Shown piece after piece: positions 21,885 through 33,176 of a stretch of 64,000 bases of DNA. The position numbers and the translations under genes are program-made. Numbering within the stretch: the stretch's first letter is position 1; every line of letters begins with the position of its first letter. The notes beneath the pieces were generated by a model, which was not told where the DNA came from, did no database searches, and was given only the letters and a program-made list of their open reading frames with translations. Source of the DNA: Maratus speciosus (lineage: Eukaryota > Arthropoda > Arachnida > Araneae > Salticidae); contig OZ010791.1 in assembly GCA_963932465.1 (NCBI GenBank), positions 319,854,283-319,918,282 on the forward strand, given 5' to 3'.

Positions 21885-24276
21885 ATTGAAATATTTTAAT
21901 GCAACAAAAAGTAATATTAGCTTAAGGGATTATATTAATTATATTTAAGGGAGCCCACGTAAATTAAATCATGAATAAAGTAACATAATACAATGCTTAG
22001 TATGTATCACATGTTTTATTTTCATATTTTATATTATGTATATCCATGATGTATAAGTGTTACGGTGGACCTCAACGACTAGTTTTAAATTGCTTTAGAT
22101 TTCACTTAGCGTGATGCACACACTCTTAACAAGTCCTTAAGATTATATATAATGTAATTTTCATTTGACAGTTTTTTGCAGTTTAGATTTTGAAAATGAT
22201 TTCAGATTGGAAGAGTGGTGGCATCTGATCCCAACTTAAAAAAAAAAATAAATAAATAAATAAATAAATAAAAAAAAAAAAAAAAAATAGAAATTTATGA
22301 AAATAAGGCAAAATATTTTCAAACTGATTGTACCCTGTTAGCTTTTTTATAATATAGAATTAAAAGCATTCGCTAGGATATTTTGCTATTTCCTTTTTTG
22401 AAATTTTATATTTATATTTCGATTAAACATTCCATTTTTAAGTTTAGACTCAGTGGCCATTTTCGTTTAAATTTCCCATGTTGATACATTATTTTCATTA
22501 AAATATACAACCAAATTAGTAATACAGGCATGTCTGTTCAAGATAAAGCGGGAAATTAATATTTACGAGGAAAAGGTAAGAATCCTTTAGGACTATTCAA
22601 TATATTTCAGAATTATCATTACTATATTTTAGATAGTCCAACTTATTTAATTTTGAACTAATTGCACATTTGGGTTATGCGAGTATGAATCATCAGTTTG
22701 TGTATTCTGATAAATTTGTTTAAATTAATTTAAAACGCATAATTACCTTTTAAATCAAGTGTATAAATCGCACATTTTAGTGACATGTTTGAATGTTATT
22801 TATGTTGTTATTAATAATGCATTCAAAAATGGCATTTAAATTGCATATTATGATTATATACAGCGAAATTACTTTTGCGATTCTTACATATTGTACTGAA
22901 TTTTTAAAAAGGAAATTTGTACCAGTAATATACAAAAACAAATATAAATTAGCTTAGAAGAATTCCAACTTCACGTCTTTTTAAATGTATATTTTTGTGC
23001 ATATTACTTCTATAACAATAAGTCAGAAGCACAGCATTTTAAAAATGTTACTAATAAAACTTTTATATTATGCTAATAAAAATTTAAAGAGCAAAATAAA
23101 GCAATAATAATAATAACTAGATTATGTTAATTAAAATACTTCGTTTCCCATATTAACCAAATTACTTTTATTTTCCAGTTATCTGGAAAGAAAGAAATAT
23201 AGACATTCAAACATACAGTGTGAATTGCATATTATCTTCATACATAGGAAAATTACTTTTGGAATACATACATATTACACTGAAGTTCTTGAAATGAAAT
23301 TGTTGAAAAATTCTCTAATAACACTGTCATGTTATGCAATTTAAACTTTCATGATCAAAATAAAACAATAATCAAAGTAATTAGATTACTTTAATAAAAA
23401 TATATCGCTCCTTATATTAACGAAATTATTTTAATTTTCCAATTATTGGAAAGAAAAAACTCGTTATTTGAAGTGTCTATTTGAAGTTTATAAACACTTT
23501 CACTAATTTTTAATTAATAAATATTAAATTATCGTATGATAAAAGATTTTTTTATCACTACTCTATTGTTTGTTAATTGTTTATTTATATTTTCTACATG
23601 TTAGTGTTTAAGATATTTCTGTTCAGTGCATTTCTAACTCCATTGTCTCTGTAACCATTTGTCTCGTAAACATCTGTAAAAATTAATTTGGAGATTTACC
23701 ACCTGCGTCCAGATAAGGAGAACGTGTCTTAAAATCGATTTGAAAGTTCCATTTTTACATACAAAAACGAAGTTAAGTTAAATAAAAGAGTACTACAAAT
23801 AAGAAAGTAATCTTAAACGCAAGCAAACTACACTCTCTTTTCTCTTCCAACTTTCGTTTCTCTTTAATTCATTTTATAGGATTAAATTTTAACAAAGAAA
23901 CACACTCTTTTACAAAAAATAAATAATTCGTTATGTTTATACTTCATGCGTTGTTTTTGTCATATAAAATTTTTGTAATATATCTCAAAATCAAATAAAC
24001 TCTCGATGCATGCTTCAAATAAATCTTATGAAACATACAGATCTGGAAAGTAAAAAAAAACAATTTGAAGATACGATTTAAATTCTGGTGACCTAAATAA
24101 ATATGATTAAATTTTTTTCAAAAAAATTGGTTCAAATAATTTTAAATTAGAAATAAACTGAATATTTAGGTGACTTTAGGAGAGCCGCAATACACTTATA
24201 AAAGGGTAAAATGAACAGTAATTAAAATAAAATTATTAGTTTAACAGTGCAATATAACAAAGTTAATATTATTACC
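21885..24276. other. No gene seen; A-rich microsatellite
   Basis: AT-rich throughout. An (AAAT)n stretch flanked by A runs occupies 22240-22287. Two stretches near 22850-23130 and 23220-23400 share loosely similar words (GAAATTACTTT, AAAATAAAGCAATAAT) and may be old duplicates. Confidence 0.5.
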
Positions 24277-24508
24277 ACACTGTAAAAAAAAAAAAAAAAA
24301 AAAATATGTAAAGTTACTACAGTTTTTCAAGGAAACTGGGATTCCTAGAACTTTTCTGTAACGGCAACATAAAAAATTGCTGTAACAGCGTTTGTTACAG
24401 GAATTTTTCTTGTTGCCGCCACATAAAAAGTTCTAGGAATCCCAGTTTCCTAGAAAAACTTTAGTAACTTTACAGATTTTTTTTTTTTTTTTTTTTTTTT
24501 TACAGTGT
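24277..24508. mobile_element. Foldback MITE with poly(A)/poly(T) subtermini
   Basis: The ends ACACTGTAAAAA and TTTTTACAGTGT are perfect inverted repeats. Inside, GGAAACTGGGATTCCTAGAA pairs with an inverted copy near 24434-24454, so about 100 bp on each side can fold back. It has no coding content. Similar CACTGTAAAA-ended MITEs are common in animals; the superfamily cannot be fixed because no clear target duplication is seen. Confidence 0.8.
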
Positions 24509-25745
24509 AAGATTGAAAGTTTGACGTGGAAGAAATATCACTAAAAACTTTAACACCACTCTTTCTAAATAATAAACTTCGTAGCAGATATCTTTTGCAA
24601 ATACTGTACAATGCTGCGATGTTTTCTGGTTGGCAATACTCTTAAGTGCTGTAAAATGTTTTTGGTTTCAATGTTTTTCGCGATAAAATTCAACCTTAAA
24701 AAGCAGTATCTGCTATGTAATAAATATAAAACGTATATAACAATGCAGAATTTCCAAGCACTAAAAAAAATGAGATTTTGTCTTATAAATCAATATTTTA
24801 ATCAATGACTTTTTTAAATTGTTGATATATATAGTGCATACTTAATTTGGAACGATGTTTGACTAAAGCCCTATCAGGAGCAAAGCACTTCTACTGGTAC
24901 AATGCTGAAATGTTTGAATGACATCAAACTTTACATCCAAATTTATTTGAAAATAAAGAAAAGATTTTCTTCGTGCACTTCATAAAAGGAAAATTTAGAT
25001 TTCATATTTCTGGTGTCGATGCAGCGTTTAGAATTTAAAATTTAGGGGACCAAAAATGAACCACCATCCTTCAAGGTGTTAATGTTGAAAATTAAGAAAT
25101 GTGTACATCACTGTAGGACAAAAAGGACAACATTCAAAAAAGAACTTTCGACTAAGGAAACAAATTTTAACTTAATTTTAAATTGATTATAAATAACAGG
25201 ACAGATTTTATCTTCTCATGAAAATATATAAAACAACGCTGAAAATCTTAAATATTTTTATACACATCTCAATGAATTGTATAAATATGGGTTAATAATT
25301 ATGTGCCTCGAGCCGCACATAAACGGTCGCCGAAAAACGTGCTTCCCGCGGACCGTAGGTTGAGTATGGGTGCTTTATACTGTTGGAGATATACTAGAAA
25401 AGTATGAATGGGTATACCATAAAAATGCAAAGGGATATGAAGCCTAAATAATCTCAAATATTGTTATTCTGTATAACTCTTTTATTAATCTTATCCTAAT
25501 ATGTTTATGATGAAAATAATTCGGTACTGACAATAAAAGTAGTGCATATTTAAACTTCAGTTGGCATTTCATAAAACTAAATTCAGATTAGTAATAATCT
25601 TTTCTTTTTGCAGTGTAGCTAAAACAAAACAATTGTTTAGAGTTTAAACTTGACATTGTGCTAAGCTCACTTGGAAAGGAGGTCGTAAAGTTGAATCTCC
25701 GCCTTGGTCGTACTGCGTTTTACCAGATAGGATTTTTATTAACAT
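24509..25745. other. No gene seen
   Basis: AT-rich. A more GC-rich patch at 25300-25370 carries no recognisable gene. Confidence 0.5.
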
Positions 25746-25749
25746 TTAA

Positions 25750-26011
25750 CCCCCAGACCGCCGAGCAAAAGGGGTAAATTGCATTTTTTTTTCTCCGTAA
25801 ATTTTTTTTAAATGCTAAAAAAAGAGGTTTTTTCCAACATGATATATTTTTTAATTACTTATAGGCATATAAGCCTTTAGAGTATTGGTCAAAATTTAAT
25901 TTCTTAAAACTGGATTATATCTTTAGAATTATATTAGTTTAAATAATGCTTCTTTTGCAGTAAACCCTGCAGCGTAGTGAACGGATATATCAATTCGCGG
26001 CGATGAGAATG
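25750..26011. mobile_element. TTAA-flanked MITE (262 bp), family copy A
   Basis: Starts CCCCCAGACCGCC and ends GGCGATGAGAATG, with TTAA at 25746-25749 and 26012-26015. It aligns over its full length with the copy at 29595-29859, sharing the words CAACATGATATA, ATATAAGCCTT and AGTGAACGGATATATCA. The termini are imperfect inverted repeats starting CCC/CC. TTAA duplication suggests mobilisation by a piggyBac- or Kolobok-type transposase. Confidence 0.8.
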
Positions 26012-26015
26012 TTAA

Positions 26016-26767
26016 GGGGTCTCAGGACTCTTAAAATTGGAAAAAGTGAAAATAAAGGACCATTTTCAATATTTAATATCTTAAAATGTATTTGATATTA
26101 AGACACAATTTTAAATGGAAATGAAAGATACAAGTATGTTCTTTCATTTCAAATATTTGAAAAATTGCAAGATGCAGAATTAGCATTTACAGGGGGCTCC
26201 AAATTGTCAGGCATTTGACGAGCAGAAAATCGGCATAACAGCTTATGCGCACGATTACAAAATAAATTTTGCAACAAGAATGAAACTTTTGGTGCCCACT
26301 TAAACCTCAGATTATAATAATTACACTGAATCTAAATAAATTTGTATTTAAAGCATTTTTATATTTTTAATACAAAGTTGTATTTAGCTAATGCAAAATT
26401 CAGAAAATTTCAACAATATAAACCCCTAAAAAATATTTTCTTTTTACAATAAAAAGGAAATTTTAGGTTCAGTTTATACATACTAACATGAAACATATGT
26501 TTTTAAAATTTCATGAAAAAATATTCAAAAGTTTTTGACATATCGTGCGCGTTATGCTCAAAAACGTCATTTGGAGAAAAATGACTGCAAAGTTTTGGAA
26601 ACACCGCTTCAGCTATTGAGCGAGTATAATTCTAAATGCCATAACTTCTGTTCTAATGGGAATTTCAAGATAACAATTATATCAAAATGTTCAGAAAACA
26701 TAGAAGTTTAAAGTCTAAAAAAATTAAAATTTCGAAAATTTTAGAGCTTTAAGAGTCCTGAGACCCC
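26016..26767. mobile_element. Second TTAA-flanked element (752 bp), 20-bp perfect ends
   Basis: The left end GGGGTCTCAGGACTCTTAAA (26016-26035) is exactly repeated in inverse at 26748-26767. TTAA lies at 26012-26015 and 26768-26771. The left TTAA is also the right TTAA of the neighbouring MITE at 25750-26011. No transposase frame is visible inside, so it is non-autonomous. The interior is unrelated to its neighbour. Confidence 0.85.
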
Positions 26768-26771
26768 TTAA

Positions 26772-27222
26772 AGACACGGGAGGTGCATTCAGAGACCCAC
26801 TCAATGCAAACGAGTCTCGAATACTATTTATATGATTAATTCTAATTAATTTAGTCTGTTTAATTTGACGTTTATTGCTTTTATATTCCAACTTGGCATT
26901 GCATTACACAAATATATCATTGTAATTTGTTATCAAGAAGCTAAAGGCCGATGGTAGATAGAGTACACCGCCCCTGTCATTATGTATATTCAAAACGTTG
27001 TGTCTTGAAGAGTTATTATCTCGGCTAATTACCGGCATTTTTTTAAATTTATTATCAACAAAGCTTTTATATTTCTGCTACGATAGATACCTTCAGCTCT
27101 CCTCAACACCTTTGCTGAATGCCCGCAAATTAAAATTTGTGTGTTACTGAAAAATGCGCTTTTCTCAAAAACTATGTGACTATGGCAATTGTATATTTTC
27201 CCTGCAAGTTTTAAACTAACGT
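26772..27222. other. No gene seen
   Basis: Spacer between the paired TTAA elements and the copia left LTR. Nothing recognised. Confidence 0.5.
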
Positions 27223-27227
27223 CTACT

Positions 27228-27510
27228 TGTTGAAAAATAAATAAAGATACTAAAAGGTGAGGCTGGATCGAATTAAGTATATCGTGTTACACATTTATGA
27301 GAACTGCAACAACTGAAATTAAACAGACAAATAATATTTATTTATAGATTTTGAAAGGCTTGGAAAGGCTACGATTTCTTGAAAAGGAATAGACTTGAAA
27401 GAAAGCTATATAGTTAGCTTAAATATCCAATCAGAGTTTAAACATAAACAATTGTATTAAAATGAAAAATGGAATTAATAATAGAATAATGGAAAGCTAT
27501 GATTACAACA
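27228..27510 (-). repeat. Copia 3' LTR (left side in the window)
   Basis: The boundary TGTTG...CAACA gives a 283-bp candidate LTR. Its first 65 bp align with the sequence at 31760, sharing TGTTGAAAAATAAA and CTGGATCGAATTAAGTAT with few changes. A G-rich strand segment, GGGCGGGTTTTAGAA on the minus strand, lies immediately upstream in the element's sense and may be a degraded polypurine tract. Confidence 0.6.
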
Positions 27511-27834
27511 TTCTAAAACCCGCCCATAAGCTAGCATTACATAAAAAAAATAAAAAGAAGAGAAAATTTTAGTAAACAAACATTAAAAATGATATGAGAC
27601 AATTTTAAACATTACTTGTGCAAACAACAAAGACATAACAGTTCATAAAATTTAACTAATCAGCAATTTGAATACTTGTAAGAATATATTCAATTTTGAT
27701 ATTACTTTCTTTTACAACATTACGAACAAATTTTAGTTTTATATGAATGTGTTTCATTCTACCATAATTGCTCTCATTAGTGATACATTTTATGCATGAT
27801 TGATTGTCTTAAATAATAACTAAGTTCTTAATAT

Positions 27835-29613
27835 TTACAATTTCACAGGCAGTGATTTAAACCATAACAAGTCTTGCAAACTTTTAGTAAAAGCAATGAC
27901 TTCAGCTTCAGTTGACGATAATGACACTGATTTTCGTTTATTACAACACCACTGAACTGACATGTTACAAAACATCAAAATATAACCTGATACTGATTTA
28001 CGGTCATCTGTGTTTACCCCCCAATCGGTATCAACATACATGGATAATTTTGAATCAGAATTTTGCTTTTTATACACAAGTTTTAAGAACAGAGTTCCTT
28101 TTAAATATCTTAAAATTTTCTTTAGTGCAATCCATGCAACATCTGTAGGATTTTCCTACATTTGACTCAAACAGTTAACTGCATTCAAAATATCGGGTCG
28201 GGAAATATATGCTAATTACAATAAACAACCTACAAGTTCAGGACATGGGTCATTAAATGGTTTTCAATTTTTGAAATCAGATGGAGTGGATTTAGGGGAA
28301 ATGAGAATATCGCAAGGTTTACATTCTAGCATATTAAGTTTACTTAACAATTTAATTATATAAGACTCTTGATCCATAATTAAACTATCGGTTGTGAATT
28401 CCATTTGAATACCTAGAAATTCTGAAACGCTTTCTGACTTTGACATGTGAAACTCTTTGGACAATAAGGAAATAACTGCATTAGTTTAATTTACATCTGA
28501 ACCTGCTATTAACATATCATCTACATACAGAGCAATAATTATTTTATGATCATGACAACACCGAATAAAAATACAAGGTTCATTATCAAGTGATTTAAAA
28601 TCTAATTTAGAAACAAATTCAAGAAATCTTTCAAACCATTGAAGTGGGGCTTGTTTTAGACCATATAAACTTCTTTGCAGTTTACACTTTAGCACAGTAT
28701 CACCATCATAACCTTGTGACTGAACCATAAAAATAAGTTCATTTAACTTACCATTCAGGAAAGCAGTTTTTACACCTAATACATATGCATGTAGATCTTC
28801 ATTTAAAATCAAAGTAGGCATTCCTATAACAGGTGAAAATGTCTCAGTGTAGTCCACTCCTTCTTTCTGCATGAACCCGCAAGCTACAAGCCTTGCCTTG
28901 TATTTACCGTCTCTCTTTTTCCGCAGCACCCACTGGCAGGAAATGGCATTTTTATCTTTTGGCAGCTCTTCTAAATTCCACACTTCATTTTCTATTATGG
29001 ACTCCATTTTTTCATCCATAGCTTCTTTCCACATTTGCTGTTTATTGTGAGGCAGAGTAGAAATGTCATCAAAATTTAATTATGCTTCTTGAGCAAGCAT
29101 TGCTTCATATATTTCAGGATCTGGAAACCTAACTAGATGCTTCTTTTCTCTGGATGATTTTCTCACTCTTTCTTCTGTCGAATTATTTGTTTTTTCACTA
29201 GATGGAAGGGAACTATCGATTACACTTTCTTGAAATTGACTTTCATCAAGTTCATCTTCATCGATGTTCTGGAAAACATTTGGAATCATTGGAATCATTG
29301 GAAAAATCATTGGAAGTTTTCTTCTTTTCATTAAACTTAATATTTTTGGATATAATGATACGCTTTGTTATAGGATCTAGTACGCGATATCCCATTGATG
29401 AATAACCTACAAAAATCATTTTTTTTTTTTTTTTTTTTTGCATTTTTCATCTAATTTCTTCCTTTTATTATTAGGTATCGGTGTATAGGCATCACAGCCA
29501 AATACTCTAAGATTCTTCAAATCGGAATGATTTTTGTGCTTTAAGTAGTACGGAGTTGAATTTTCATTTGGTGCATGGGGTAATCTATTATTAACCCCCT
29601 GACCGCCGTTCAA
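27835..29613 (-). pseudogene. Copia pol: end of integrase, reverse transcriptase, RNase H
   Basis: Seen on the minus strand in a single frame broken by in-frame stops. The 29613-29416 part has the integrase C-terminal signature KNLRVFGCDAY. The reverse transcriptase starts near 29034 with EVWNLEELPKD, then QWVLRKKRDGKYKARLVACG, YTETFSPV, AFLNGKL, LYGLKQAP and the catalytic IALYVDDMLIAG. RNase H near 28000-27850 has the D-W-G strand, SVSGY, and SLSSTEAEVIA with the catalytic Glu. A run of about 18 A on the coding strand near 29420-29437 lies in the integrase/RT linker. Stops occur at about 28486 and 28264 and between 29331 and 29416, so the product cannot be full length. Confidence 0.88.
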
Positions 29614-29859
29614 AAGGGTGGAATTGTAACGTTGTTTTCTATGTAATTTTTAAAAAAGTCTTAAAAAAGATTAATTTTCTAACATGATATAAATTTTTTT
29701 AATTATGTATTGAAATATAAGCCTTCATAACATTAATGATAAAAAAATAGTTTAAAACTGAATTATATTTGTAGAATTATATTAATTTAAATAACGCTTC
29801 TACTGCAGTGAAACCTACAGCTTAGTGAACGGATATATCAGTTCGCGGGGGTGAGAAGG
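29595..29859. mobile_element. TTAA-flanked MITE (265 bp), family copy B, inside copia integrase
   Basis: Bounded by TTAA at 29591-29594 and 29860-29863, starting CCCCCTGACCGCC and ending GGGGGTGAGAAGG. It aligns with copy A at 25750-26011 from end to end and partially with the copy at 20020. Host integrase coding resumes on either side of the insertion with one TTAA retained. It has no coding content. Confidence 0.88.
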
Positions 29860-29863
29860 TTAA

Positions 29864-30605
29864 TGTAGGCGGCAGTAAGAACTGCAAAACTCCAAAAGTT
29901 CATAGGCAAATTAGCTTCAAATAATATCGCACGACCCTTTTTTAAGTGACTTCTATTAGCACATTCTGATACACCGTTCAAACATGGAGTATACGGTGTC
30001 AAAGGATTAATAATTATTCCATCTTCAGTTGCAAAGTTTGAAAATTCACCATCGACATATTCTTTTGCTTTATCACATCAAATTTTCCTTACTGTGGAAT
30101 TCGATTTACAGAAAGCTTTAAGCTCTCATGCTGCATCACTTTTTCTTTTAATTAGACGAACTTCAGTAAAACGCGAATAGTCATCTATTAAAGTCATAAA
30201 ATATTGCTCTCCTGCAAAAGTCTTGGGTACTATCAGCCCATATATATGTGAGTAAATCATCACCAGTGGTTCAGATTCTCTTAGTCTAGGACCTTTTCCA
30301 ACAGGTGTTGCACTTACCTTTGACTTTGGGAATATTTCACTGAAATTTTAGGAAGTTGGTTGTCGCAATTGCTTCATGGCTTGGTTCACGAGTGCCCTAA
30401 TCTGAGATGCCAGATATCACAATCACTTTCTTTTGGATCAAGTACAGTTTCATAAACAGGGTTAAAGTCACTTACATATTGTCCATTCAAGTCAAGTTTA
30501 ACAAAACAAAACCGGCTTCTTCCTTTTTCAATAAATACATTTTCATTCTTGAAAATGATGCATAATTTGCACTTTCAATTTTCCTAACGGAAATGAACTA
30601 GCCAT
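29864..30605 (-). pseudogene. Copia integrase region, heavily decayed
   Basis: This stretch links the gag/protease part to the intact-looking pol part on the same strand. On the minus strand it gives scattered integrase-like words and many stop codons. The zinc-binding and D,D,E residues cannot be assigned with confidence. The decay here is stronger than in gag or the reverse transcriptase. Confidence 0.55.
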
Positions 30606-31625
30606 TTAGGTCTGGTACGTAAAGCACATTATTTGAAAAATTTCCATTCCATTTGATAATTTATCAGTAATATTTTCAACACCTTTAATTTCAAGTTTCG
30701 TTGTTTTCGATGCACACTTTACAGTTCTAGAAGAATCTACTAAAGACGTGAAATATTTCTCATTAGAGCACATGTGAGAAGTTGCACCACGACGTATTAT
30801 AAACTCGTTCTTTCTAACGTTCCCAGCAACAAATGATACTGATGAAGAGGCGAAACTTTCTTCGTTTGAACTTTTAATAACTTTAGAATATCGTTTTATA
30901 TGGTCACTTCTTCCGCATGAATAACAAGTAAGTTTCTTTCTACAATATTTTGCAGTATGCCCCTTTGAATTACAAATTTTACAAAAGAATTCTTTGCGAG
31001 TTGACTGCAGAAATGCAGTATTATCATGAGCAGTCCTAGTATACACTTTTTCTTTCTATGAATCCAGTAGAAGTGCTTCAGCGTCTAATCATCTTTGTGT
31101 GATGAAATCTAACATCAAAACACAATTCGGTTGATTTTCTAAAGCAGTCTTCACATTTTCAAATTCCTGAGGCAACGACACCAAAGTATAAACAATTGTA
31201 CCGGTTTCAATTACTTTTGCGCCAGTTAACGTTTGATACGAAATTAATATATTTATTTCTTCTATATGATATCTCATAGATACAGCACGATCTTTCTTAA
31301 TAGTTGCCAACTTCTTGCGAATCAAAATTTGATTCACTGTACGCTTTGTATCATGTGTGCGTTCTAATTTATTCCAAATTTTATGCGCCGTATTTTCATC
31401 TTGAAGCGATGCAAGCAACCCATCACTTAAGAGTGATAGTAATAAAGCATATGCCTTTTTTGCTTTCACAATAGCTGCAGCATTTCCTTCAGCCGGTTCA
31501 TTATCCAAAAAGTTTTCTAATTCTTTGGCAGCAAAAATCGCGGTAACTCTTCTTTTCCATACGGAAAATGTTTTACCGTCACCTTCAAAAACGGAAATGC
31601 CAAAAAGTTCTTTATGAGATTCCAT
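30606..31625 (-). pseudogene. Copia gag with zinc knuckle and protease site
   Basis: Starts at Met 31625 with MESHKELFGISVFEGDG, followed by F-x-V-W-K-R-R and A-Y-A-L-L-L-S-L-L-S-D typical of copia-type gag (retrotran_gag/UBN2-like). A stop at 31089-31091 interrupts the frame, which continues in phase. A CCHC knuckle (C-K-I-C-N-S-K-G-H-T-A-K-Y-C) lies near 30970-30930, and a second, incomplete C-x2-C-x4-H follows. The protease active-site region reads I-I-R-R-G-A-T-S-H-M-C where copia elements have D-S/T-G-A; the catalytic Asp is replaced, a point change that would inactivate the protease. Confidence 0.85.
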
Positions 31626-31759
31626 TCTGCACGATAAAACTACAAGAACTAAAGATAAAGTTGGTCACTGATAATCGCAGCAGAAATGAAAAGGCAGAAA
31701 AAAGTAGCACCAGACAATCTATCAGGTGCCCATTAAGTTTTGATGAAACCGAGCTCTGC

Positions 31760-31826
31760 TGTTGAAAAATAAAGAAACAAAAAGACAAGGGTGGATCGAA
31801 TTGAGTATGGAAGGGTAGTACACAGT
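31760..31826 (-). repeat. Copia 5' LTR, recognisable inner end only
   Basis: Matches the left LTR over its first ~65 bp (TGTTGAAAAATAAA ... GGATCGAATTGAGTAT). Beyond about 31826 I cannot align it to the 27228-27510 LTR, so the outer part is diverged or replaced. Confidence 0.5.
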
Positions 31827-31929
31827 GAGACGAAAATTATTATTACTTAAAAATAGCGACGATTTTAATTCATTTGAAAATAATATTGTTAGATCTTTAA
31901 GCTACACAAATGCGCTACACATTAATGTA

Positions 31930-32535
31930 TTAAACAAAAACCTAATTTGCTGAACAAATTAAAAAAACAAAATTTATCTCCTAAATTGTTTAAGCCCGAG
32001 AAGGGGCAGATATTAAGATATTTCATTCAATTCGTTCTACATTTAATGTTAAATTTTTGTAACAAATAAGTTAAGCCAATTGAACATTAAAAAATAAAAC
32101 TGAAATTCATACAATATAATACTTTAAACACCTATATACTTAGATTCCGTTCAAATGAAACCGAAATAAATCTTAGACTTTTTTAAAGTTTTGTATTTTG
32201 CATGTTTCTTATCATATTATGTACAATCGTCATAAACATAATGCAAAATCTGCAGTACAAATATTTACAACTTAAAAATGGAAAAAGTCTAAGATTTATT
32301 TCGATTTCATTTGAACGGAATCTAAGTATATAGGTGTTTAAAGTATTATATTGTATGAATTTCAGTTTTATTTTTTAATGTTCAATTGGCTTAACTTATT
32401 TTTTAAAAAAATTTAACATTAAATGTAGAACGAATTGAATGAAATATCTTAATATCTTCCCCTTCTCGGGCTTAAACAATTTAGGAAATAAATTTTGTTT
32501 TTTTAATTTGTTCAGCAAATTAGGTTTTTGTTTAA
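31930..32535. mobile_element. 606-bp foldback MITE with TA duplication
   Basis: The arms 31930-32193 and 32284-32535 are reverse complements over about 250 bp with few mismatches, starting TTAAACAAAAACCTAATTTG. The unpaired centre (about 32194-32283) is AT-rich. TA flanks both ends (31928-31929, 32536-32537). It has no coding content and would fold into one long hairpin if transcribed. Confidence 0.85.
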
Positions 32536-32537
32536 TA

Positions 32538-33176
32538 TGTCAAGTTTTTTAATAACTACTGAACGACGAACACATTTAAAAATTAATGGAGGGTATATCA
32601 TCATCAGGCTTTAATTTGTGCGATATCGCATCACAATTTGTGATGCAATTTACCTATGTATAATTCAAAATGTTTCACCAGTGCAGTAATGCAGGTTGCT
32701 GTAGTTTGGTCAAAAAATTACAATCTGAACTTTAAAAAATCTGCTTGAAAATGTCATTTTTATTTCCACTATGACGCCATATTCATCATCTTTTTAATTC
32801 TTAAAAAAACTATTCCAGTTTCTTCAGTTTCATGTTTCACATGAAAATAATTCAACTAAATATAGTCAAATTATTATTACGGCTTTTGAATTATTTACAA
32901 CAATGAAGGAAAAAAGGTTAAATTTTATTAGAAAATGTCCGTTGATTCTCAATGAAAAAAGCGAAATTTGGAATTATTAAGAAAAATATTTGAATAATGT
33001 AAATAAAAATTAGCCCATGTTACTCTCTAGATTATAATCCACCTATATGCAAAGGTATTTTATGATCCGTTTTGACCCTGACGTCAGGCAAATGTTTTCA
33101 CATTTTGAATTTATAATATTATTAGAATTAGCAAAGAATTAACAAGTTGGAAATTGCTCGTCAAACGTGGCAAATG
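32538..33176. other. No gene seen
   Basis: AT-rich spacer. Nothing recognised. Confidence 0.5.

Larger units (their letters stand above)
27228..31830 (-). mobile_element. Ty1/copia LTR retrotransposon, decayed
   Basis: The minus-strand order from high to low coordinate is leader, gag with zinc knuckle, protease-like site, integrase remains, reverse transcriptase, RNase H and 3' LTR. The order integrase before reverse transcriptase defines Ty1/copia. LTR-like sequences start TGTTGAAAAATAAA at 27228 and 31760. A 265-bp TTAA MITE sits inside the integrase region. Discounting the MITE plus its duplicated TTAA (269 bp) puts gag and pol in one frame, interrupted mainly by stop codons. Confidence 0.88.
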
